Shown here: positions 18,098 to 26,557 of the stretch, one piece after another | Layout of the letters: every line of letters begins with the position of its first letter | Position numbering within the stretch: the first letter of the stretch is position 1 | Assembly (NCBI RefSeq): GCF_005080685.1 | Contig: NZ_CP039371.1 | Span: 3,844,001-3,908,000, forward strand | Length of the DNA stretch: 64,000 bases | Reading direction: 5' to 3' | Source of the DNA: Pseudomonas putida | GTDB taxonomy: Bacteria > Pseudomonadota > Gammaproteobacteria > Pseudomonadales > Pseudomonadaceae | Notes under the pieces: generated by a model | What the model was told of the DNA's origin: nothing | Databases searched by the model: none | Seen by the model: only the letters and a program-made list of their open reading frames with translations | Made by a program: the position numbers and the translations under genes

Positions 18098-19816
18098 TCA
18101 ACGACGAGTAGCAAGGAGAACCACCACGGATACGCCGGTACCATCGAACTCGTTGCAGAAGGGCCCGTGCCACTTCAGGTTCCAGCCGGGGAGCAAGTCT
18201 TTACCTCTCAGCGAGGCCGGCAGAATCGCAACCAGGCGGCCGTCTTCCTTCAATAGCCCAGCGGCGGCCTGCAGGTGGAGCGTCGCGCGGTTGTTTGCGA
18301 ATGGAGGGTTGAGCATGATCCGATCGAAGCGCTCAACGCAATTATCCGCCCAGGCGAGAAAGTCCCCTTCAATAACCCGATACCCTTTGCTCTGCAGTAC
18401 CTTGCAGCGCATGGGTGAAATTTCGACGCAGGTGGTGGTCGCAGGCGGCATCCTTGCAGCCAGCGCACCGTTGCCCGCCGAAGGCTCGAGGCAAATGTGC
18501 TGCTCGGACACTTCCGCCAACTCCGCCGCCAGGTCGCCCAAGCGCTCTCGTGTCGGGTAGTACTGGTGACTCTTGTCATCCGGCAGCATGCCGCTGATAG
18601 CCACCTGTGCAATGGCCGGCCGCGGGTCGTAGTCAAATTCATACCAGACGAACTTGTGCATGTTGTGCCGCACACCGCCCAGCGCCTCGAGCACCTGATA
18701 GGCCTCTTCCTCACGTGGATCGGTACTGAAATACACCGCGTGCGGGTTCTCGGTGATGGGGCGGTAGCGGATTTGCCCTGGGGTCTTTGGCTCCAGCAGC
18801 AGTTTGATCACTTCCTGGGGCAGTGACTTGCTCAGTACCGGGAAATTCTTGGGTGGCCGCTTCGGCTTCGTACGGAAGCTGGATGGGATGGCCATCGGGT
18901 AAAGGTGCGCCAGCAAGCTGTTCATCCGGACCGCCAGCTCCGGGTGAACTTCGACGTGCAGCGTGCCGACCTTGAACATCTTCATGCGCAGGGCGCCACC
19001 GTCGACCCAATGCCATTCGCCCGTGCGCTTGCTGAGCAATGCAAGGAGCTTGTGACCGTTTCCGGCCTGTTGCTCTGGGTGCCCCATGAAGCGGGCAATG
19101 ATGTTGCGCAGGTCCGAGATGTAGCCCGACTTGCTTTCGGCATAGTCGATGATGAATTTCGTAGTGAAGCCGGCCGGGTTGTTGGTCACGTGCGTCTCTG
19201 ACAGCGCCTCGAACACGCCATCAACCCGTTCGGCGAAGTACCTGGACCTGGATGCCAGCATGCTCTGGAGGGTACTTCGCACAGTGCTCTCTTCAAACGC
19301 GGGGGCAGTGCCGTTCTGGATCTGCTCCAACCACTCCTGACGCCGCTTGTACGGCATGAACTCGAAGACGTCCGTCAGGCTCAACAGTTCGTTCCAGTAG
19401 CAGCCGTTCAAGTGCGCCACTGCGCCCTCAATGGCGTATAAATCCCCGAAGCAGCTTCGGATGGCCGGGGCAAACTTGTCAGTGTTGCCCGCAAGAAAAT
19501 GGCCTAGGGCGCCACGGTAACCGGGAGTTTGAATAAACGCCCCCACGGCCTGAATGTCAGCTTCCTCAGCCTTGTAGCGGGCCAACAGCTGGGCGACGGC
19601 ATCGAAAGCCACCGGCGCAAAAAACTCTTCGAAAGTATCTTCGACCAGCTCACCTACCGCCGCATTGACCTCGGGAAGATCGACAGGCGTGGCGGTGCTG
19701 ATCGAAAAAATTTCTTGCTGGCTGGTCATGGTGCGGATCCGGCTGTTGAATTCTTTACCAGCTTCGCACCCTTCTCGAAACTGCAAGCCCGCTGCGGGCA
19801 CAGTGCTTGCGCTCAT
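18098..19816 (-). CDS. DUF4942 protein fused to a SAM-dependent methyltransferase (572 aa)
   Basis: The first half (about residues 60-330) is a DUF4942 region: NGCYWNELLSLTDVFEFMPY and the segment after it match the free-standing DUF4942 protein at 43068. The second half (about 400-570) is a class I methyltransferase with motif I CLEPSAGNGALAARM and the NPPF motif (MLNPPFANNRA) of N6-adenine or N4-cytosine enzymes. It is predicted to modify DNA, perhaps as plasmid anti-restriction. Start is uncertain: ATG 19816 follows a G-rich stretch and ATG 19729 begins the conserved part. Confidence 0.8.
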   Translation of the reverse strand: MSASTVPAAGLQFREGCEAGKEFNSRIRTMTSQQEIFSISTATPVDLPEVNAAVGELVEDTFEEFFAPVAFDAVAQLLARYKAEEADIQAVGAFIQTPGYRGALGHFLAGNTDKFAPAIRSCFGDLYAIEGAVAHLNGCYWNELLSLTDVFEFMPYKRRQEWLEQIQNGTAPAFEESTVRSTLQSMLASRSRYFAERVDGVFEALSETHVTNNPAGFTTKFIIDYAESKSGYISDLRNIIARFMGHPEQQAGNGHKLLALLSKRTGEWHWVDGGALRMKMFKVGTLHVEVHPELAVRMNSLLAHLYPMAIPSSFRTKPKRPPKNFPVLSKSLPQEVIKLLLEPKTPGQIRYRPITENPHAVYFSTDPREEEAYQVLEALGGVRHNMHKFVWYEFDYDPRPAIAQVAISGMLPDDKSHQYYPTRERLGDLAAELAEVSEQHICLEPSAGNGALAARMPPATTTCVEISPMRCKVLQSKGYRVIEGDFLAWADNCVERFDRIMLNPPFANNRATLHLQAAAGLLKEDGRLVAILPASLRGKDLLPGWNLKWHGPFCNEFDGTGVSVVVLLATRR

Positions 19817-20034
19817 GCCGCCCCCCACACCCCTTCCTGGGCAGTTGGTCATTACCCGACCCGAAGGTACTTCTAACCTATGGTGGGTGCCGTCAGCTCC
19901 TCCATGGAGGCGATAAAGGCTGCTGCCTGGGTTTCTCCCTAGATGCCGGCGGCCCAGTCCAGGCGCCGAACTGACGGTTGCATGTCTGTCCTCCCGTGAA
20001 AAGCTGTCACCAAAGAACATCTTGGAGGACGGCC

Positions 20035-20493
20035 ATGCGCTTTGATCGCTACCCCCGCTACGAAGGGGTCAATTTCACACCGCGTAAAGAATCGGCGTTC
20101 GCGCGTAAGATGCAGCGCGAACAGGATGCATTTCCTTTGTTTGCCGAGCAGGTTGCATCCGAGCAGCGGGATTGGGATGACGAAAAGTCTCGACGCGAAA
20201 GCGTATCCAGGAAAACCGACCAGAAATGGCGCGACTCTCTGGCCAGGAGCTGGCGCAAAATGCGGTCGGCGTACTACGCAATGGACACCGAGAGACGTGC
20301 CCGCTGCCGAGAGTACATGCTCAGCTGGCGCGGGCCCTGCAATCCGGTGAACTTCATCTACATCGTGGAGGGCTTCAACGGCGCCCGCGAAGAGCGCAAT
20401 CGGACTATCCGCGAGCAGGACCGACAATTGCGGGAAGAGATTTGCCGTCAGCTCGCTGACGAAATGTGCCAGCAACCGCTTCTGCATGGGTAA
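20035..20493 (+). CDS. Hypothetical basic helical protein (152 aa)
   Basis: Not recognised. It is rich in Arg, Glu, Gln and Trp with long helices (FARKMQREQDAFPLFAEQVA, then RRESVSRKTDQKWRDSLARS). No catalytic motif is visible. A GGAGG ribosome site lies 6 nt before the ATG. It starts about 220 bp from the divergent DUF4942-methyltransferase gene. Confidence 0.65.
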   Translation: MRFDRYPRYEGVNFTPRKESAFARKMQREQDAFPLFAEQVASEQRDWDDEKSRRESVSRKTDQKWRDSLARSWRKMRSAYYAMDTERRARCREYMLSWRGPCNPVNFIYIVEGFNGAREERNRTIREQDRQLREEICRQLADEMCQQPLLHG

Positions 20494-20679
20494 CGTGGCA
20501 TCAGTGGTTAGCTGCTGCTCGTGTAGCAGCCAACACTTCGCAGATGCCCTTGAGCCGAGTGCACAGTACGCCGTTTCGGCACCGGCGCCAGACTTCGCCT
20601 GGTGACCGTGTGCGACTTGCGTACCTGAGGACATGGGTGAACATGAGCCCACTTGTGCCACTTCCATTAGGGAAACCCC

Positions 20680-21204
20680 ATGTCCACTACCCTGCTCCCA
20701 AAACCGATCCTTGATGGTGTCGAACGCTCCTACTCCATCAGCATGCTCTGGGAAGGGACGCCAGCGGTCCCAAACATCCCTGAAGAGCGCCAGCTGCTGA
20801 ACCTGGTACTTCCGCCATGGCAGCGTGAGTTCGTATGGACTGAGGCTCAGCAGCGCGCCTTCGTCGAGGGGATCTTCCTGGGCTTCAACCCCGGTTTCTA
20901 TGTCATCAACGGCCGCGACTATGAGGGCGATAACGATCGCTACATGTCCGGCTGGCTGCTCGACGGGCAACAACGCATCACATCGATCGCGCGCTTTGTG
21001 AAGGACGAAATCACCGTCTTCGACGGGATTCGTTACAGCGACCTGAGCCTTGGCGAAAAACGCCGGCGCTTCGACAACGTGATTTTCCCCTGCATTGAGC
21101 TCGAATTTCAGGCTGATGAGTCTTTGCTGAAGGAGCTCTATCGCCGCCTGAACTTCGGCGGCACAGCTCATACCGCGGCAGATCTCCAGCTGCTCGCCGT
21201 GTGA
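20680..21204 (+). CDS. Short stand-alone DUF262 (ParB/Srx-fold) protein (174 aa)
   Basis: The protein contains the DUF262 core: LPPWQREFVWTEAQQRAFVE near residue 45 and GWLLDGQQRITSIARFV near residue 95 with the DGQQR motif. DUF262 is the NTPase/nicking half of GmrSD-type type IV restriction enzymes and related defence proteins. Here it stands alone, ends soon after the core, and no DUF1524 (GmrD) partner is visible downstream. It may be a minimal form or a remnant. A ribosome site is weak (GGGAAA). Confidence 0.75.
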   Translation: MSTTLLPKPILDGVERSYSISMLWEGTPAVPNIPEERQLLNLVLPPWQREFVWTEAQQRAFVEGIFLGFNPGFYVINGRDYEGDNDRYMSGWLLDGQQRITSIARFVKDEITVFDGIRYSDLSLGEKRRRFDNVIFPCIELEFQADESLLKELYRRLNFGGTAHTAADLQLLAV

Positions 21205-21397
21205 CCCGCCTGACCACCCACCTCGCCGGCCATAACGGGCCTTGCACGGGGCCGAATTGGTGGCTACGCGGCATCATATGCTGCGATCTTTTCTACTGTC
21301 GCTAGCTAAACTCTGGTGACCATTGAGGGAGCCGGTACCCGCAAGGGCCGGAAAGGTGCTTCCCCGAGCTCTAAGCTCCTCCTTAGGAACTCCCTCA

Positions 21398-21661
21398 ATG
21401 CTTTTCCTCGCCTGTTTCCGCGTAACGCTGCCCCCACCTCTGGGCCTGGATGCCCGTCTACCAAGTCACAATTTCTTGTGGGCATCACAATTGTCCCAGT
21501 CTGGGACAGCAAGGGCTAAGCCCGTACTGTCACAAATCTTTCTGAGGACAATCTCCAGGAATGGCGTCCGCTACCTACCCCTCCACCTAAACTCACTAGA
21601 TTTACCAGTAGCCGTTCAAATGGTCAGCAGGCGCCTCGCAGCGTACATCGTCGTTATCTAA
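21398..21661 (+). CDS. Possible small protein behind a structured leader
   Basis: An 87-codon frame starts with a hydrophobic stretch (MLFLACFRVTLPPPL). It follows a leader with a CTCCTCCTTAGGA region similar in plan to the hairpin leaders elsewhere. The amino-acid sequence lacks clear folding pattern and the end overlaps the convergent gene at 21658. It may be spurious. Confidence 0.25.
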   Translation: MLFLACFRVTLPPPLGLDARLPSHNFLWASQLSQSGTARAKPVLSQIFLRTISRNGVRYLPLHLNSLDLPVAVQMVSRRLAAYIVVI

Positions 21662-22215
21662 CGCATTTGCCAAAGCACGAGGTCGACCATTTTTTCCTCT
21701 GAGATTACATGGCTAGGGTAAGAGGCTTTGAACTGGGCAACCAACCTGCGGCCTTCAACCGTTGCGAGGAAGCTCTGTACGTTCTGCTTCAGGTCGCCAT
21801 GGAGCGCCACGATATCCATCACTCGGTTTGGCGATGACGCGGCTGGTAGCTTGCAGCTCAGGTTTTTCAGAACCACTGAATCGATGACTGGCTGAGTGGT
21901 ATCCAGTGTAGCTACGAGCTTGCTGGCAAAAGAAGCCTCATATCTGCCTGTCGCCTGATGCAAGGCAGTGAGGACTTTCGAAAAGTCATGTCCCTGTATT
22001 CGGGTCTGGTGCATAAGGTCGAAGTAGGCCGACTGCCATGGCTGGCCACGACGAACACGGTAGAAACCGTTGTAGGATCGTCTCAATATCGGGTCTTTAA
22101 ATCCTGTGATATCCCCCTTTACCAGCACCTGGATGGCACTGTATTTCCGCAGGCCAGGCTGTACCTTGGGCAGTGCAACTGCGAGCTGGTTGGCATTGAT
22201 CGATATTGGCTTCAT
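21658..22215 (-). CDS. Hypothetical protein (185 aa)
   Basis: Family not recognised. It begins MKPISINANQLAVALPKVQP and has a mixed alpha/beta composition with a basic middle (LRRSYNGFYRVRRGQPW). No catalytic motif is visible. The ATG follows an AGAGGA sequence. It reads away from the structured RNA region at 22683. Confidence 0.55.
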   Translation of the reverse strand: MKPISINANQLAVALPKVQPGLRKYSAIQVLVKGDITGFKDPILRRSYNGFYRVRRGQPWQSAYFDLMHQTRIQGHDFSKVLTALHQATGRYEASFASKLVATLDTTQPVIDSVVLKNLSCKLPAASSPNRVMDIVALHGDLKQNVQSFLATVEGRRLVAQFKASYPSHVISEEKMVDLVLWQMR

Positions 22216-22682
22216 CTAGTCCTCTATGACGTGGGTCGCCCGGATGAATGTGCAATAGCAAATTGCCCCCATCGCATCAAGTAAATCCCTGCTCCTCCAG
22301 CGATCTGAGGGGTCGCCTCCCGTCCATTGGGTCAGCCGTCCAAAAATGACTTGGCCCCACCCCACCCCACTACACCATGAAATCGCGTGACACGTGCTCT
22401 TGCGCATTCTCGGATCTGTGGAGAATAGCTTTCAAAGGGAGACAACAAGGGCACCAGGCCCACCCAGCTCCCGCCCAGATCCTAGACGTCCAGAAGGTGG
22501 CCACGACCATAACAGTGGGGCTCAGGCGCAAGCCGAAGGCCTGGATGCGCCGAAAGGCACTTCCGCGGGGTGTGCAGTGTGTGCCCCGGACCAGCAAGAC
22601 CGGCCCAAACAACAACTGCAGGTATTGATGGCTCTGCGGTTAGACCTACCTCCAGTAATGGGGGCACAGGCTAGCCACCTCC
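22216..22682. other. Gene-poor stretch upstream of the hairpin array
   Basis: About 467 bp without a convincing gene. A plus-strand frame of 83 codons from 22377 has no ribosome site or protein-like pattern. It may hold the promoter of the structured RNA that follows and of the minus-strand gene at 22215. Confidence 0.4.
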
Positions 22683-22811
22683 ACCGCCTCTGGCGGTCCT
22701 TCCTGGGAACAGGAAGTCTCCCTGGTAAGGGAGAGGGGCCGGGCGATACCCGACTGCCAGCGTAACTGGCACAGATTCCCGAACCCGGCCGAGCGCCGGG
22801 TTTTCTGTTTT
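22683..22811 (+). ncRNA. Candidate structured RNA: six consecutive hairpins ending in a terminator
   Basis: Six stem-loops follow each other with 0-10 nt spacers: ACCGCC/GGCGGT (22683-22697), TTCCTG/CAGGAA with a GGAA tetraloop (22700-22715), CTCCCT/AGGGAG with loop GGTA (22718-22733), CGGG/CCCG (22740-22752), TGCCAG/CTGGCA (22755-22771), and AACCCGGC/GCCGGGTT (22782-22802) followed by TTCTGTTTT. All stems are perfect. No open reading frame fits the region. The last is a Rho-independent terminator, so a short transcript should end there. I know no Pseudomonas RNA with this layout. The 5' end and promoter are not defined. Confidence 0.55.
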
Positions 22812-22943
22812 CAGCGCCAGCTGATGCGGCCCTGTCCGTGGAACGGATCGACACCTACGGCCCGGGAACAGCTGGGCACAATCGACTGAGCCCCACGCTC
22901 GCGCCTTAGCGCGTTCCCCCCTTAAGTCCGTTGGAGGTCCACC

Positions 22944-23132
22944 ATGTCCGAGATCAGCGAAGTACCTTCCCCCCTCCTCCACCGAGAGGTGCTATTCCAG
23001 ACAGACATCACATCCTACGGGGTAGGTCATGTAGTTGAGGTTTACCCCGATTCAGACCGCGTGAAGGTGCGCGACCAGGATGGCGGCTACTGGAAAGGCT
23101 CGATCGACCAAATCACAGCCGTCGAAGAGTAG
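22944..23132 (+). CDS. Small beta-rich protein (62 aa)
   Basis: The sequence ITSYGVGHVVEVYPDSDRVK then VRDQDGGYWKGSIDQI looks like a small five-stranded SH3/KOW-like barrel. No specific family assigned. A TTGGAGGT ribosome site lies 6 nt before the ATG. Upstream is a hairpin CGCGC-CTTA-GCGCG (22900-22913). The next gene starts 3 nt after its stop, so it heads a three-gene run to 24448. Confidence 0.65.
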   Translation: MSEISEVPSPLLHREVLFQTDITSYGVGHVVEVYPDSDRVKVRDQDGGYWKGSIDQITAVEE

Positions 23133-23135
23133 GCC

Positions 23136-23723
23136 ATGACCGTCATGGCTCGCGGGGCTACCGCTGCCTCATGGACTACCGAGCTTGCACTTCCTGAAAT
23201 CCCTGGATCATCGAAAGCCAACCAGTTCACTCCCGAGGATGTTGCAATGGACAGTCAACGGTTGATTTGTTTTCCAAGAGAACTGGGTGAGGAGCTCGCC
23301 GAGCTCATTGCTGAGAAAGCCAGGTGCTGCGGAGGTAGGGCGTTGGAGCTCTGGGAGGCGATCTGCGAGGGTTTTGGCAAGGCCGTTGTGCAGTCCTCAG
23401 CTGAACCCTTCGACGCCAAGACAAACTCCATCAGCACCCAGCTTCTGAGTGTTGGCAACATCGCGCTGGAATCTGCCCTGCAGAAGAATACTCAGCTCCA
23501 GGCTCAGCTCGAGCAGAGCAATTCCCTGCTGCGGCGCTGGTCTGAAGCAAACTTGCCAGCGATGCATTTGGCCATTCGAACTGAGCAGTACCTTGGCGAC
23601 ATCGGAGAGCTCGCCGCCGGCCAGGAAGGGAATGAAGATCACGATGACCGCGGCCTGGGGCAACTCGCAATCAGCCTGCTGCCTGGCCCGACCGCACAAC
23701 CTGTACATGGAGATGCACGATGA
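23136..23723 (+). CDS. Hypothetical coiled-coil protein (195 aa)
   Basis: Not recognised. The middle forms a helix and coiled coil (ALQKNTQLQAQLEQSNSLLR) of the type seen in phage Ea22-like proteins. Start is uncertain: ATG 23136 continues closely from the previous gene, and ATG 23247 is an internal alternative. Its stop overlaps the next ATG by 4 nt, so translation is coupled. Confidence 0.55.
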   Translation: MTVMARGATAASWTTELALPEIPGSSKANQFTPEDVAMDSQRLICFPRELGEELAELIAEKARCCGGRALELWEAICEGFGKAVVQSSAEPFDAKTNSISTQLLSVGNIALESALQKNTQLQAQLEQSNSLLRRWSEANLPAMHLAIRTEQYLGDIGELAAGQEGNEDHDDRGLGQLAISLLPGPTAQPVHGDAR

Positions 23724-24448
23724 GCGCTGTCGCATTGATTCCGGGTCACCGTCTCGAGGCCATGGAGGCCTTGATCGAAGGCCTAGACCCAGTAGCCGAG
23801 TCCCCCGTCACCAACTGCAACGTGGCCGAACTGATTCGTGCCGTGCGTACGTATCAGGTTCGGCAAATGCTGGAAAGCCAGGCATCCATGTCGATACCCG
23901 AAGAATGCCCGCACTTGATCATTTTCGACGACACCGAGTGCGAACAATTGATGTTTTCTGGCGCTGGCGCCCGCACCGCCGCGCTGAAGAAATGGGAGGC
24001 CATTAGCACAGCCTGGAATGCTCACCTGTTCGTGCGCGTGGCCCGTAACTCTCGCGATGACGAACACCCGAGCGCCGCCGCCAGCGAAGGCCTCAGCACC
24101 GCAGTCCGGGGGCAGCTGGGCAAAATCGCCGACTGGGATGATCGTACCCGCGAAGCCGTAATTGAGGGGATCAATCAGGAGATCCAGGAAGGCTGCAGCT
24201 ACTCATGGTACGACGATGCGTTATCAGACCTCCTGACGCTCGTCGAAGCGGTAACGCCGGCTCCCATCGCCGAGCGCGTGCCACAAACCTGCACTTGGAC
24301 GCACAACACCCATGACTCCAACTGGGACACCGGATGTGGAGAGAAATGGATGCTGAACGACGGGACCCCGACCGAGCACGGTGTTCGCTTCTGCCATAGC
24401 TGTGGCAAGCCCGTAGCGGCAGCTGAAATGGGACAGGACGCCGCCTGA
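23720..24448 (+). CDS. Phage-type protein with a C-terminal zinc ribbon (242 aa)
   Basis: The last 60 residues read NWDTGCGEKW and, 20 residues on, FCHSCGKPV, a rubredoxin-like zinc ribbon with a C-G-x(n)-C-x-x-C-G-K-P pattern typical of phage Ea22/DUF551-like proteins. The N-terminal part is helical. Function unknown. It is coupled to the preceding gene, and a strong terminator ends the unit. Confidence 0.6.
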   Translation: MSAVALIPGHRLEAMEALIEGLDPVAESPVTNCNVAELIRAVRTYQVRQMLESQASMSIPEECPHLIIFDDTECEQLMFSGAGARTAALKKWEAISTAWNAHLFVRVARNSRDDEHPSAAASEGLSTAVRGQLGKIADWDDRTREAVIEGINQEIQEGCSYSWYDDALSDLLTLVEAVTPAPIAERVPQTCTWTHNTHDSNWDTGCGEKWMLNDGTPTEHGVRFCHSCGKPVAAAEMGQDAA

Positions 24449-24476
24449 TCGTTACCAACGCCTCCCCCGAGACCAA

Positions 24477-24511
24477 AAAAACCGCCAGCATCAAATGCCG
24501 GCGGTTTTTTA
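24477..24511. terminator. Rho-independent terminator
   Basis: The stem AAAACCGCC(A)GCAT / ATGC(C)GGCGGTTTT with loop CAA is followed by T6. It ends the 22944-24448 gene run and can also serve the convergent gene at 24569. Confidence 0.85.
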
Positions 24512-24568
24512 TTTCCTGTCGCGAGGGAGATCACTCCCGGCGTTTGTTGCTTCGTACTTGGCAGTTTC

Positions 24569-24847
24569 TCACCAGTGTGAAGGCCATGAATGGAAGCAAT
24601 CGGAGTCGATGTCATACGGCACAGCATTAACACCAAATCCGATGAGGAGGATTTTCAGCAACTCCCCGTCATCGTCAGGCAGCGCCGCCCAGCTGGGCCT
24701 CATCCGAAAAGCAAAGCTATAGTCGTCCCACAAGCGCTCTACATCGTTCTCGCTGGCCATGTAGCCGGCCTGAACGAGCGTTGCCCTCATGCGACGGATA
24801 TCAGCCGTTTTTGCAGATTCCGCTGCCTTGTACTCGAGGTATTCCAT
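24569..24847 (-). CDS. Hypothetical protein (92 aa)
   Basis: Not recognised. It is acidic with a helical N-terminus (YLEYKAAESAKTADIRRMRA) and a hydrophobic stretch (LLKILLIGFGV) that is too short to be a confident membrane segment. I chose the ATG at 24847 for its AGGAAGG ribosome site. Confidence 0.6.
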   Translation of the reverse strand: MEYLEYKAAESAKTADIRRMRATLVQAGYMASENDVERLWDDYSFAFRMRPSWAALPDDDGELLKILLIGFGVNAVPYDIDSDCFHSWPSHW

Positions 24848-24956
24848 ATCGCACCTTCCTAAGATTGAACGCCCAAACAACGGCGGTTCAGATCCACTGA
24901 CGGGCCCAGCTATGAGCCCACAGCAGTTTACGAGACGTTGACAGAACGGGTCCGCA

Positions 24957-26051
24957 CTACGCTACCGGAACATCAAAGTGGACACCTCGAACCCCATAGA
25001 GGCTCTGGAAGCGCTCAGGGGTTTCGTTGCGACTGCAGAAGTCGATGCAAAACACGCACAGACCATAGCCCTCGTCCCGGTTGCTCCACTGACGCCCTCG
25101 AGTGACTCCGCCACAGCACGAGCACAGCAAACGACGAATAGGTTGCCGTACCATCACGGCGAACTCTTGCTTGCCGGGCGCCCCAAACACTGCAGCGCCA
25201 CGGACCAGACGCACATCCTGACCCTCGTACAGCACCAGAGCCCCCTCCTCTGTATCCACAATCGTGGAGGCGATCTTGTAGCCGGCCAAAGCCTGCTCGG
25301 GCGCAGTGCCAAACTCACAGATCTTGCTGAGCGCACGCAGCGCCAGCGGATTGCGAATGGTCACCACTTCAGGCAGTAGTACTTCGAATGTCGGCCCGGC
25401 GTACCGCATGGGAAGGCTCTTCGTGTCACCGCGTTTCTCTGCGACCTGGGTTGCATACGACAATGCTGCCTCCAGCTCCAACAGCCCGAAATAACTCTCG
25501 GCCTTGAGGTTGATGTTGAAGCAGTTGGCAAGCAACACCGCGGTACCACCATGGTTGCCGCTGAGACCAAACGTCATTGTCACGTAACGGGGTTCTGCAA
25601 CTGCACGATGAGGAATCCCGTCGATGACAGTGTGGCGTTCGGCAAAGGCATGAATATCAGCCTCAACATCCTCGATGGGGTTGCTACCGTAGGTCCCTTG
25701 GAAGTCGTAGGTGTGGCACAGGTTGCGCCCACCGTTACGAAGATCAACGACCTCCGGCAGTTCAGGCCAATCCCAGTTGTCCTGGCCCGTGGTGCGGCCG
25801 CGCGGCTCGAAAGCATGATCGAGCGAGATCGGGGACCACAGCTGCCCTTCCCACCACCGCAGCTCATACGAGAACGCCTGATCGCGCCCTATGAAATTAC
25901 CGGTTACGCGAATGGCCACTGGCGCTTGATCACCAGTCAACACCGGGATGCTGACATCCACCTTTCCATCATCTCGGGTCACGGTGCGCGGCTTGCGGCA
26001 ACGTGGCGGGATGACGGATTCGGTGTAGTTGAAGAGAACGGAAATGTGCAT
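24957..26051 (-). CDS. Hypothetical protein with a C-terminal zinc-binding cluster (364 aa)
   Basis: The first 300 residues are beta-rich and of unknown fold. Residues about 315-345 carry LLCSCCGGVTR and GLCVFCIDFCS, probably a zinc ribbon. There is no signal peptide. The ATG at 26051 lies 5 nt after the GGAGCAAC arm of a leader hairpin; an upstream ATG in frame would place the start inside that hairpin. Function unknown. It is probably under the same leader type as the next upstream gene (26361). Confidence 0.65.
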   Translation of the reverse strand: MHISVLFNYTESVIPPRCRKPRTVTRDDGKVDVSIPVLTGDQAPVAIRVTGNFIGRDQAFSYELRWWEGQLWSPISLDHAFEPRGRTTGQDNWDWPELPEVVDLRNGGRNLCHTYDFQGTYGSNPIEDVEADIHAFAERHTVIDGIPHRAVAEPRYVTMTFGLSGNHGGTAVLLANCFNINLKAESYFGLLELEAALSYATQVAEKRGDTKSLPMRYAGPTFEVLLPEVVTIRNPLALRALSKICEFGTAPEQALAGYKIASTIVDTEEGALVLYEGQDVRLVRGAAVFGAPGKQEFAVMVRQPIRRLLCSCCGGVTRGRQWSNRDEGYGLCVFCIDFCSRNETPERFQSLYGVRGVHFDVPVA

Positions 26052-26053
26052 GT

Positions 26054-26107
26054 GTTGCTCCTTGATTGAAACGCGGAGCAACCCCTGGCGGAGTTGGCCC
26101 GCGAGGG
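26054..26107 (-). promoter_or_regulatory. Two-hairpin translational leader of the 26051 gene
   Basis: Hairpin II is a perfect 8-bp stem GTTGCTCC / GGAGCAAC (26054-26061 with 26075-26082) that encloses the ribosome site. Hairpin I pairs CCCTCGCGGG with CCGCCAGGGG (26083-26107). Hairpin I is nearly the same sequence as the one upstream of the 26361 gene. Confidence 0.75.
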
Positions 26108-26163
26108 TTTTGATGGGGGTCTTCAGTTTGGAACCGGCATGCCTTGGGCTGGCCGTCTATGGC

Positions 26164-26361
26164 TTACTCAGAATCATCTTGCGTCAGGAAACGTGCTGCC
26201 TCAGACAGCGAGCAGACGTTGCCCAGGTATTCCGAGCACGAATCGTCAGCAAAAATGTCGTATGACCCACCATGCTCGCTGACATGCACTGCGACTGCAC
26301 CGCAGGTGAAGTGGCGGGAGATGCAGGGCAGAGGTTCGGCTGAATGGGGTTCGTTATTCAT
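26164..26361 (-). CDS. Small hypothetical protein (65 aa)
   Basis: The short protein reads RHFTCGAVAVHVSEHGGSYD and then an acidic helix (LSEAARFLTQDDSE). Family not recognised. Support comes from the leader, which matches that of the next gene, and from the well-placed ATG. It ends about 50 bp before that next leader. Confidence 0.6.
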   Translation of the reverse strand: MNNEPHSAEPLPCISRHFTCGAVAVHVSEHGGSYDIFADDSCSEYLGNVCSLSEAARFLTQDDSE

Positions 26362-26368
26362 GGTGGAT

Positions 26369-26420
26369 GCTCCGTCGGCAGAATCCGCAGAGCTCCCCTG
26401 GCGGGATAGCCCCGCGAGGG
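26369..26420 (-). promoter_or_regulatory. Two-hairpin translational leader of the 26361 gene
   Basis: Hairpin I pairs CCCTCGCGGG with CCCGCCAGGG (26396-26420). Hairpin II pairs GCTC with the GAGC containing part of the ribosome site (26369-26393). Hairpin I is conserved with the leader at 26083. Confidence 0.6.
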
Positions 26421-26557
26421 TTTGTGATGTGCTGGTGACCACCAGCTGGGGTTTCCCGCTCCTGGTCAACCAGGGGCGCAGAACTGAAGATTTGCTGAGT
26501 GTACAACGCATCGCGAGGGATGAATATCCGCCAGGCAAAGACCGATCAAGCGAACTG

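Noticed and set aside
19939..21171. Long minus-strand open frame of 410 codons
   Set aside because: It lies opposite the 20035 and 20680 genes, which have ribosome sites and recognisable domains. GC-rich third positions keep the opposite strand open.
22377..22628. Possible 83-aa basic protein
   Set aside because: No ribosome site and no protein-like pattern; the region more likely holds regulatory DNA for the hairpin array.
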